A DNA stretch of 64,000 bases from Dorea_D hominis (GTDB taxonomy: Bacteria; Bacillota; Clostridia; Lachnospirales; Lachnospiraceae), in contig NZ_JACOOY010000003.1 of the NCBI RefSeq assembly GCF_014287705.1, forward strand, positions 186,001 through 250,000, written 5' to 3'. Position 1 is the first letter of the stretch, and the number at the start of each line of letters is the position of its first letter. Positions 1 to 7,180 of the stretch are shown here, piece by piece. The notes under the pieces are model-generated. The model worked only from the letters and a program-made list of their open reading frames with translations. It ran no database searches and was not told where the DNA came from. Position numbers and translations under genes: made by a program.

Positions 1-2
1 TT

Positions 3-548
3 GAAAATGACAACGGAAGCAACCAGAAGATACTAATTGCCAGGCAGTATGTAGAAAACTGGACAGATATGAAGAGAAAAAATGTAGGATTGCTTTTGAT
101 GGGACCAGTTGGAACCGGGAAAAGTTTCTTTGCAGGCTGTATTGCAAATGCACTTTTGGAACAGGGAGAACGTGTCATGATGACAAATTTTTCCAGAATC
201 TTAAATGAAATGACCAGCTATCAGGCAGATAGGAACCAGATTATACAAAATCTTGTGGATTATCCGCTGCTGATTATTGATGACTTGGGAATAGAACGAA
301 ATTCCGAGTTTGCCCTGGAGCAGGTCTATAATGTGATAGACAGCCGATATTGTAAAATGCTTCCGATGATCGTAACAACGAATCTGGGACTGAATGAAAT
401 GAAATCCACAGATTTGGATACTGCCCATCAGCGTATTTACAGTAGAATACTTGAAATGTGTGTTCCCATCTATTGTGGTGGAGAAGATAAGAGAAAAGAA
501 GAAGGGACAGAAAAACTCGTACAGGTGCAGAACCTGATTACCGGTTAA
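3..548 (+). CDS. DnaC/IstB-like replication ATPase (5' partial)
   Basis: An AAA+ ATPase of the DnaC/IstB type, expected to load or assist a helicase during replication of the element. The reading frame is open from base 3, so the true start lies upstream of the window. The visible part shows a Walker A motif GPVGTGKS and a Walker B motif LLIIDDLG, followed by the sensor-like VTTNLGLNEM. It stands first in the transfer operon, 82 bases before the PcfB gene. A run of ten or so lysine and glutamate residues near the C-terminus is typical of a flexible tail. The family is clear; its exact partner helicase is not visible. Confidence 0.85.
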   Translation, partial: ENDNGSNQKILIARQYVENWTDMKRKNVGLLLMGPVGTGKSFFAGCIANALLEQGERVMMTNFSRILNEMTSYQADRNQIIQNLVDYPLLIIDDLGIERNSEFALEQVYNVIDSRYCKMLPMIVTTNLGLNEMKSTDLDTAHQRIYSRILEMCVPIYCGGEDKRKEEGTEKLVQVQNLITG

Positions 549-630
549 TCTGTCTTTTTTCATTAAAGGGGGTGATTGCCATGATTACAGATCTGGACAG
601 CAGTTGAATCGCTGAAAGGAGGGAAAAGTC

Positions 631-1122
631 ATGCAGGAAGAGGTAACTCAGAAAACGGTCACGTTCTGTATTCGGGCTACTAAGATTACAGCAGACCTGT
701 TGAAAAAGGTTCTTGTTGCGTATCTGCGACATCAGAAGCAGAAATCAGTAGAGAAGAAAGCACAGAAAAATCAGCCGAAACAGGGAAAGGTCACGGTAAA
801 AGAGCTGGCAAAACAGAATGCCGGGATGGTCAATATCGAGATCACGGACAAAAATATCAAGTCCTTTGAACGGTATGCCAGAAAATACGGGATCAATTAT
901 GCTCTGAAAAAAGACAAGAGCAAAGATCCTCCGGTTTATCTGGTATTTTTCAAGGGACGTGATCAGGATGCCCTCAATGCTGCTTTCCGTGAGTTTTCCC
1001 AGAAACAGATTCAAAAAGCGAATAAGCCTTCCATTCATAAGCGTCTTGCAGCTTACCGGGCAATGATGCCAAAGAAGACGAAGGACAAAGTAAAGAACCG
1101 GCATCAGGAGCAGAGTCGATGA
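631..1122 (+). CDS. PcfB family (DUF3801) conjugation protein
   Basis: A 163-residue protein of the PcfB family, which accompanies the coupling protein in Gram-positive conjugative elements and is thought to act at the relaxosome or in substrate recognition. The N-terminal segment with the helix ITADLLKKVLVAYL and the basic C-terminus are typical. The start is supported by GAAAGGAGGG about 8 bases upstream of ATG 631. The stop overlaps the start of the next gene (ATGA), so the two are translationally coupled. An 8-codon reading frame at 581-607 upstream has a good Shine-Dalgarno sequence but is too short to judge. Confidence 0.85.
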   Translation: MQEEVTQKTVTFCIRATKITADLLKKVLVAYLRHQKQKSVEKKAQKNQPKQGKVTVKELAKQNAGMVNIEITDKNIKSFERYARKYGINYALKKDKSKDPPVYLVFFKGRDQDALNAAFREFSQKQIQKANKPSIHKRLAAYRAMMPKKTKDKVKNRHQEQSR

Positions 1123-3005
1123 AAAAGAAAAGCGGCAAAACTCTGATGCAGAAGTGGAAGATTAAAATCGGGGGTAAGCTGTCCGCCCTGGATAAAAAGA
1201 AACTGGTTCTTACAAATATCCCTTATGCTCTGGCTGCTTTCTATGCAGACCGGGCATTTTTTCTTTACCGGAACAGTCCGGGAGAAGATATGGGGAACAA
1301 ACTATTATATGCAATGGAACACGCAGACCGGATTTTTGCAGGTTTTGTGTTAAGCAATAACTGGAAAGATCTGCTAGCAGGTATTGTTGTTGCAGTCGTT
1401 CTGAAAGTGTTGGTCTGGCAGAAACAGGCGGACGCAAAGAAATTACGGAAAGGCATCGAGTATGGTTCAGCCAGATGGGGAATCGCAGAGGATATCAAGC
1501 CTTATATGTCGGAAGATCCCTGGATGAATATTCCATTGACAGCAACAGAAGCATTGACTATGGAAAGTAGACCTAAACAGCCAAAGTATGCAAGAAATAA
1601 AAATATAGTGGTCATTGGCGGCAGTGGTTCCGGAAAAACTCGATTTTTCGTTAAGCCGTCAGTCATGCAGATGAACTGTTCCATGGTCATTACAGATCCG
1701 AAAGGCACTCTGATCGAGGAGTGCGGGAAGATGTTAGCAAAGGGACCACCTAAGAAAGATAAGAATGGAAATATTATGAAAGATAAATCAGGAAAAGTGG
1801 TTCACGAACCATATGTGATTAAGGTTCTGAATACTATCAACTTTTCCAAATCGCTTCATTACAATCCATTTGCTTATATACGGTCTGAAAAAGATATCCT
1901 GAAGCTGGTCACAACAATCATTGTTAATACCAAAGGCGAAGGGGAAAAAGCTTCCGAAGATTTTTGGGTAAAAGCAGAGAAGCTGTTGTACACGGCATTG
2001 ATTGCTTTTATCTGGTATGAAGGAGATGAAGAGGAAAAGAATCTGAATACCCTTCTGGATCTTTTGAATGAAAGCGAAACCCGTGAAGAGGATGAAACTT
2101 ACCAGAATCCAGTGGATATGATGTTCCAGGAACTGGAAGAAAGAGATCCGCAGCACTTTGCAGTCAGACAGTATAAAAAATACAAAATGGCGGCTGGCAA
2201 AACTGCCAAAAGTATTCTTATTTCCTGTGGTGCGAGGCTGGCACCATTTGATATAGCAGAACTTCGTGAGATCATGTCTTATGATGAAATGGAACTGGAT
2301 AAGATCGGGGACAGGAAGACAGCCTTGTTTTTGATTATGTCCGATACAGATACAACCTTTAATTTTGTGATTGCCATGTTACAGTCACAGCTTTTCAATC
2401 TGCTTTGCGACAAGGCAGATGATGAGTATGGTGGAAGACTGCCAGTTCATGTGCGTGTCATCGCTGATGAGTTTGCCAACATCGGGCAGATTCCACAGTT
2501 TGACAAGCTAATCGCAACCATCCGAAGCAGGGAAATCTCTGCTTCTATTATTTTGCAGTCACAGAGTCAGCTAAAGGCAATGTATAAGGATAGTGCGGAT
2601 ACTATTCTGGGTAACTGTGATACCACACTATTTCTTGGAGGAAAAGAGAAAACTACTTTAAAGGAAATGAGTGAGCTTCTTGGTAAGGAAACCATTGACC
2701 TGTATAACACTTCGGAGACGAGGAGTAATCAGAAGTCTTTTGGATTGAATTATCAGAAAACTGGCAAACAGCTGATGACGGAAGATGAGATTGCAGTCAT
2801 GGATGGAGGAAAATGTATCCTGCAGATTCGTGGTGCCAGACCATTCTTTTCGGACAAATATGATATCACGAAACACAAAAATTATCGGTATCTTGCAGAT
2901 GAAAACGAGAAAAACCGATACAAAGTAGAGAAAGAGTTAAATCCGCAGTACACACCGAAACCCGAAGAAGAGGTGGAAGTGATTCACGTAGAACTGTCGG
3001 AGTAA
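1119..3005 (+). CDS. VirD4-like type IV coupling ATPase
   Basis: The coupling protein that delivers the relaxase-DNA complex to the mating channel at the cytoplasmic membrane. It is 628 residues long, with hydrophobic stretches in the first 110 residues as membrane anchor. Walker A GGSGSGKT lies near residue 167 and the Walker B-like VIADEFANIG near residue 448, followed by the SREISASIILQSQSQL segment characteristic of TraG/VirD4 proteins. It overlaps the pcfB-like gene by 4 bases. It matches the CD1115-type VirD4 family of clostridial elements in length and motifs. An unusually structured leader separates it from the pilin-like gene downstream. Confidence 0.93.
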   Translation: MKKKSGKTLMQKWKIKIGGKLSALDKKKLVLTNIPYALAAFYADRAFFLYRNSPGEDMGNKLLYAMEHADRIFAGFVLSNNWKDLLAGIVVAVVLKVLVWQKQADAKKLRKGIEYGSARWGIAEDIKPYMSEDPWMNIPLTATEALTMESRPKQPKYARNKNIVVIGGSGSGKTRFFVKPSVMQMNCSMVITDPKGTLIEECGKMLAKGPPKKDKNGNIMKDKSGKVVHEPYVIKVLNTINFSKSLHYNPFAYIRSEKDILKLVTTIIVNTKGEGEKASEDFWVKAEKLLYTALIAFIWYEGDEEEKNLNTLLDLLNESETREEDETYQNPVDMMFQELEERDPQHFAVRQYKKYKMAAGKTAKSILISCGARLAPFDIAELREIMSYDEMELDKIGDRKTALFLIMSDTDTTFNFVIAMLQSQLFNLLCDKADDEYGGRLPVHVRVIADEFANIGQIPQFDKLIATIRSREISASIILQSQSQLKAMYKDSADTILGNCDTTLFLGGKEKTTLKEMSELLGKETIDLYNTSETRSNQKSFGLNYQKTGKQLMTEDEIAVMDGGKCILQIRGARPFFSDKYDITKHKNYRYLADENEKNRYKVEKELNPQYTPKPEEEVEVIHVELSE

Positions 3006-3009
3006 CCTT

Positions 3010-3113
3010 GGGAATGAACGAAAAATAATGAGGAAAGGAATAACTGACATTGGGTGCGCCGGCTTTTTAGTCGGTGTTTTTTCATTCCCGTAAACACCTG
3101 AAAAAAGTCAGTT
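3010..3113 (+). promoter_or_regulatory. Candidate bistable RNA leader before the Maff2 gene
   Basis: Four stems can be drawn by eye. Stem 1 pairs 3010-3017 (GGGAATGA) with 3082-3089. Stem 2 pairs 3042-3048 (AACTGAC) with 3107-3113. Stem 3 pairs 3056-3061 with 3072-3077 and is followed by a T run, like an intrinsic terminator. Stem 4 pairs 3074-3080 (GGTGTTT) with 3092-3098. Stems 1+3 and stems 2+4 are each compatible, but the two sets exclude each other. This is the layout of an attenuator or switch between the coupling-protein gene and the highly expressed pilin-like gene. The pairing is seen; the regulatory role is inferred. Confidence 0.5.
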
Positions 3114-3126
3114 TTGGTGAATGTAT

Positions 3127-3342
3127 ATGGCATTTTTTAGCAGTGCAATTACAACTTTAAAAACTCTTGTAGTCGCAATCGGCGCAGGTCTTGGCGTGTG
3201 GGGTGTCGTAAACCTTCTGGAAGGATATGGAAATGACAATCCCGGTGCTAAGAGCCAGGGCATCAAACAGCTGATGGCTGGTGCCGGAATCATGCTGCTG
3301 GGAACTACCCTGATTCCACAGCTGGCAACATTGTTCTCTTAA
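3127..3342 (+). CDS. Maff2 family small membrane protein, pilin-like (VirB2/TrbC position)
   Basis: A 71-residue protein with two hydrophobic segments separated by the hydrophilic stretch LLEGYGNDNPGAKSQGIKQL, the hallmark of the Maff2 family. Its size, double-membrane topology and place directly before the VirB6-like gene fit a VirB2/TrbC-type structural subunit of the mating channel, although that role is inferred. ATG 3127 is preferred over ATG 3121 because GGTGA at 3115-3119 sits 7 bases upstream and family members begin with MAFF-like residues. It follows a structured leader that may control it separately from the genes upstream. Confidence 0.85.
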   Translation: MAFFSSAITTLKTLVVAIGAGLGVWGVVNLLEGYGNDNPGAKSQGIKQLMAGAGIMLLGTTLIPQLATLFS

Positions 3343-3354
3343 GAGGAGTGGTAG

Positions 3355-4224
3355 ATGAACACCATCATTGAGAGAATTACGGAAGCGATAAAGGATATCC
3401 TGATCGGGCTTATTAAGTCAAGTTTGGATAACATGTTCACGTCTGTCAATGAGCAGGTGGGAACCATAGCCGGGCAGGTGGGACAGACACCGCAGGGATG
3501 GAATGCAGGGATTTTTAATCTGATTCAGAATATATCCCAAACGGTGATTGTCCCCATTGCGGGACTGATCATCACCTTTGTCCTGTGCTATGAATTGATC
3601 ACGATGGTAACACAAAAAAACAATTTCCATGAATTTGAGACTTATAACATTTTCCTCTGGATCTTCAAAGCGTATGTAGCCATTTATCTGGTGACAAATA
3701 CGTTCAATATCACGATGGCGGTCTTTGACGTTGGCCAACATGTGGTCAACAATGCCGCCGGGGTGATATCAGGAAACACTGCGGTGGATGCAACAGAAGC
3801 AATTTCACGGATTGTGGATGCCCTGGAGGATATGGAGTTAGGGGATTTGTTCCTGCTATCCATGGAAACGATGTTGATCAGTGTTACCATGCACATTCTG
3901 TCAATTATCATTACGGTAATTTTGTACGGAAGAATGATAGAAATTTACCTTTATACTTCCATAGCACCAATTCCGTTTGCCACCATGACCAATAAGGAAT
4001 GGGGCAATATCGGAAACAACTATTTAAAAGGCTTGTTCGCACTGGCATTTCAGGGATTCTTCATGATGGTCTGTGTGGGAATTTATGCAGTTTTAGTAAA
4101 TGCAATGACCATATCCAGTGACCTTCATGCAGCAATGTTTTCAGTAGCGGCTTATACCGTGATTCTTGCATTTTCATTATTCAAGACCGGAAGCCTTAGC
4201 AAATCAATATTCAATGCCCATTAA
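3355..4224 (+). CDS. VirB6/TrbL-like integral membrane conjugation protein
   Basis: A 289-residue polytopic membrane protein with about six hydrophobic segments, matching the CD1112-type VirB6/TrbL-like family, which forms the inner-membrane part of the mating channel. The amphipathic N-terminus (about residues 1-45) precedes the first membrane span, as in other members. The start ATG 3355 follows AGAGGAGTGGTAG. The gene lies 12 bases after the pilin-like gene and 23 bases before the PrgI gene, as expected for one operon. Confidence 0.88.
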   Translation: MNTIIERITEAIKDILIGLIKSSLDNMFTSVNEQVGTIAGQVGQTPQGWNAGIFNLIQNISQTVIVPIAGLIITFVLCYELITMVTQKNNFHEFETYNIFLWIFKAYVAIYLVTNTFNITMAVFDVGQHVVNNAAGVISGNTAVDATEAISRIVDALEDMELGDLFLLSMETMLISVTMHILSIIITVILYGRMIEIYLYTSIAPIPFATMTNKEWGNIGNNYLKGLFALAFQGFFMMVCVGIYAVLVNAMTISSDLHAAMFSVAAYTVILAFSLFKTGSLSKSIFNAH

Positions 4225-4247
4225 CGGGCAGGAAAGGAGCGCATACC

Positions 4248-4712
4248 ATGGCGTATGTACCAGTACCAAAAGACCTTACCAAGGTCAAAACAAAAGTAGC
4301 GTTAAATCTGACAAAGCGGCAGCTGATTTTCTTTTCACTTGCCGCAGTTGTGGGAATTCCGTTTTATCTGGTCATGAGAAAACCAATCGGTTCCAGTATC
4401 GCAGCCATCCTGATGGTAACGATCATGCTTCCGTTTTTCTTCATGGCAATGTATGAAAAAGACGGTCTTCCCTTTGAAAAAGTGGTGGCAAATATCATTC
4501 GACAGAAGTTTATCTGTCCGGCAGTAAGACCATATAAGACAGAAAATTTTTATCAGGAGATTTCCACCCTTGTGAAAAAGGAGGGTGTGCCGGATGGCAA
4601 AAAAGACAAAGCAGGAGGCTCAGCAGGAGCGTCTGTCCCTGGCGGAAAAAAGAAACCGTCAGGAAAGAAGAAACAAAAAAAGCAGAAAAGAAAGAGAACA
4701 GGAAAAGCGTAG
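4248..4712 (+). CDS. PrgI family (VirB3-like) membrane protein
   Basis: A 154-residue protein with two adjacent hydrophobic segments (about residues 27-70) after the N-terminal VPVPKDLTKVKTKVALNLT, the signature of the PrgI family, the VirB3-type partner of the VirB4 ATPase. AAAGGAGCGCATACC precedes ATG 4248. The C-terminal 45 residues are very rich in lysine and glycine and are encoded by DNA shared with the start of the VirB4 gene, which overlaps in another frame from 4594 to 4712. The overlap forces both tails to be basic and of low complexity. Confidence 0.88.
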   Translation: MAYVPVPKDLTKVKTKVALNLTKRQLIFFSLAAVVGIPFYLVMRKPIGSSIAAILMVTIMLPFFFMAMYEKDGLPFEKVVANIIRQKFICPAVRPYKTENFYQEISTLVKKEGVPDGKKDKAGGSAGASVPGGKKKPSGKKKQKKQKRKRTGKA

Positions 4713-7050
4713 AAAGAAGCAGGAACGGGATCGTAGGAAACAGAAAAATATTCCTACAACTGCACAGCAGAGTATTCCGTATATTCGGATGCTGCAGGAT
4801 GGTATCTGCCAGGTGACAAAGACCTTTTTCTCCAAGACGATTCAGTTTTATGACATCAACTATCAGCTTGCTTTAAATGAGGATAAGACCACGATATTTG
4901 AAAATTACTGTGATTTCTTAAATTACTTTGATTCTTCCATCAGTGTGCAGCTGTCCTTTATCAATCAGCAGGTGGATGTGGCAGAATTTGAGAAAAGTAT
5001 TGATATTCCGGATCAGAACGATGACTTCAATGCCATTCGTGAAGAGTACCGTACTATGCTGAAAAATCAGCTTTCCAAAGGAAATAATGGTCTGGTGAAG
5101 ACAAAGTATATCACTTTTGGAATCGAAGCAGAAAGCCTGAAGGTGGCAAGACCGAGGCTTGAAAGAATTGAAACAGATATCTTAAATAATTTTAAGATTC
5201 TGGGTGCACAGGCACATTCACTAAATGGTCTGGAAAGGCTGGAGATTCTGTATCATGTGTTCAACCAGGATCGGATCGAACCATTTAAGTTCCAGTATAA
5301 GATGCTTCCGGAAACAGGATTAAAGACCAAAGATTTTATTGCACCGACTTCCTTTAACTTTTCCAAGAATCAGACATTTTTGATGGGAAGAACGATGGGA
5401 AGTGTGAGTTACCTGCAGATTCTTGCACCGGAGCTGACAGACCGGATGCTAGCAGACTTTCTGGATGTGGATGACAGCATCAATGTCAACATTCATATCC
5501 AGTCCATTGATCAGAGTTCAGCAATCAAAATGATCAAGAGCAAGATTTCAGATTTGGATAAGATGAAGATTGAAGAGCAAAAGCGGGCAGTACGTTCCGG
5601 TTATGATATGGACGTGCTTCCATCGGACCTTGTGACTTATGGAGAAGAGGCGAAGAACCTGTTGGAAGATCTGCAGTCCAGAAATGAGAGGATGTTCCTT
5701 GTAACGGTTCTGGTAATGAATACCGCAAAGAAGCGTCAGAAGTTGGATAACAATATTTTCCAGGTGCAGGGAATCGCACAGAAATATAACTGTTCTTTAA
5801 AACAGCTGGATTATCAGCAGGAAGCTGCACTTATGTCCTGTATTCCACTGGGAGTCAATCGGATTGAAATCCAGAGAGGACTTACCACATCTTCAACAGC
5901 GATCTTCGTGCCATTTACGACACAGGAACTGTTTCAGGAAGGGGAAGCTCTTTATTATGGATTGAATGCATTATCCAACAACATGATCATGGTTGATCGG
6001 AAACGTTTGAAGAACCCGAATGGACTGATTCTTGGTACACCGGGTTCCGGTAAATCGTTCTCTGCAAAAAGGGAGATTACCAACTGTTTCCTGATCACGG
6101 AAGACGATATCATTGTCTGTGATCCAGAAGCCGAATATTCGGCACTTGTGCAGGCACTGCATGGGCAGGTGGTTCGGGTTTCACCGGTATCTGACCAGTA
6201 TATCAATCCGATGGATCTGAATCTGAATTATTCCGAGGAAGACAATCCACTGTCATTAAAAGCAGATTTTATTCTGTCTTTGTGTGAACTGATTGTTGGA
6301 GGAAAGAATGGATTGGAGCCGGTAGAAAAGACCATTATTGACCGTTGTGTGCGGTTAGTATATCAGGAATACCTTGCCGATCCAGTACCTGAGAAGATGC
6401 CAATCCTGGAGGATTTATATAATCTTCTGAGAAAACAGGAAGAGCCGGAAGCACAGCGACTGGCCACATCATTGGAGATTTATGTTACAGGTTCTTTGAA
6501 TGTGTTTAATCATCAGACAAACGTGGATATCAATAACCGCATTGTATGCTTTGACATCAAGGAACTTGGTAAGCAGCTGAAAAAAATCGGGATGCTTGTA
6601 ATCCAGGATCAGGTCTGGAACAGGGTAACGATGAACCGTTCTGCCCATAAGTCCACCAGATATTATGTGGATGAGTTCCATCTTCTTTTGAAGGAAGAGC
6701 AGACCGCAGCTTATAGTGTGGAGATATGGAAGAGATTTCGTAAATGGGGTGGTATTCCAACTGGAATAACCCAGAATATCAAGGATTTATTGTCTTCCAG
6801 GGAGATAGAGAATATATTTGAAAATTCAGATTTTATTTATATGCTCAATCAGGCATCCGGAGACAGGCAGATTCTGGCAAAACAGCTGAATATCTCACCA
6901 ACCCAGCTGTCCTATGTAACCAACAGTAATGAGGGGGAAGGACTTTTGTTCTATGGAAATGTCATTATCCCATTTGTAGACAGATTCCCGAAGAATTCCC
7001 TCTATAAAATCATGACAACCCGCTTAGAGGAGACTTCCGAAGCAGGTTAA
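4594..7050 (+). CDS. VirB4-like conjugation ATPase
   Basis: The motor ATPase of the mating apparatus (CD1110-type VirB4-like family), 818 residues. Walker A GTPGSGKSF lies near residue 482 and the Walker B-like YYVDEFHLLL near residue 690. The N-terminal 55 residues are a lysine/arginine/glutamine-rich extension. ATG 4594 is chosen because AAGGAGG at 4578-4584 is 9 bases upstream; GTG 4585 abuts that site. It overlaps the PrgI gene by 119 bases. The T-S-N-S/GEGLLFYGN segment near the C-terminus is typical of the family. Confidence 0.92.
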   Translation: MAKKTKQEAQQERLSLAEKRNRQERRNKKSRKEREQEKRRKKQERDRRKQKNIPTTAQQSIPYIRMLQDGICQVTKTFFSKTIQFYDINYQLALNEDKTTIFENYCDFLNYFDSSISVQLSFINQQVDVAEFEKSIDIPDQNDDFNAIREEYRTMLKNQLSKGNNGLVKTKYITFGIEAESLKVARPRLERIETDILNNFKILGAQAHSLNGLERLEILYHVFNQDRIEPFKFQYKMLPETGLKTKDFIAPTSFNFSKNQTFLMGRTMGSVSYLQILAPELTDRMLADFLDVDDSINVNIHIQSIDQSSAIKMIKSKISDLDKMKIEEQKRAVRSGYDMDVLPSDLVTYGEEAKNLLEDLQSRNERMFLVTVLVMNTAKKRQKLDNNIFQVQGIAQKYNCSLKQLDYQQEAALMSCIPLGVNRIEIQRGLTTSSTAIFVPFTTQELFQEGEALYYGLNALSNNMIMVDRKRLKNPNGLILGTPGSGKSFSAKREITNCFLITEDDIIVCDPEAEYSALVQALHGQVVRVSPVSDQYINPMDLNLNYSEEDNPLSLKADFILSLCELIVGGKNGLEPVEKTIIDRCVRLVYQEYLADPVPEKMPILEDLYNLLRKQEEPEAQRLATSLEIYVTGSLNVFNHQTNVDINNRIVCFDIKELGKQLKKIGMLVIQDQVWNRVTMNRSAHKSTRYYVDEFHLLLKEEQTAAYSVEIWKRFRKWGGIPTGITQNIKDLLSSREIENIFENSDFIYMLNQASGDRQILAKQLNISPTQLSYVTNSNEGEGLLFYGNVIIPFVDRFPKNSLYKIMTTRLEETSEAG

Positions 7051-7066
7051 ATCAAAGGAGAAAACA

Positions 7067-7177
7067 ATGTTACGAGCAATTTCATATGTATTAACTTTTA
7101 GTGGCGGTGCTGTTTTCGGCATCGCTTTTCTCTGCTTATTACAGGCAGGGAAAGGGTATCCGAAGAAGGAGGAGTAA
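7067..7177 (+). CDS. DUF3789-like single-span small membrane protein
   Basis: A 36-residue protein with one hydrophobic segment (about residues 5-27) followed by LLQAGKGYPKKEE, which resembles the DUF3789 family of small conjugative-element membrane proteins. CAAAGGAGAAAAC places a good ribosome binding site before ATG 7067. It lies 16 bases after the VirB4 gene and ends 3 bases before the start of the cell-wall hydrolase gene, so it belongs to the transfer operon. Function unknown; small size and position suggest an accessory channel component. Confidence 0.7.
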   Translation: MLRAISYVLTFSGGAVFGIAFLCLLQAGKGYPKKEE

Positions 7178-7180
7178 GTA

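Noticed and set aside
4585..4593. GTG start for the VirB4-like gene
   Set aside because: It abuts the AAGGAGG site; ATG 4594 has proper spacing.
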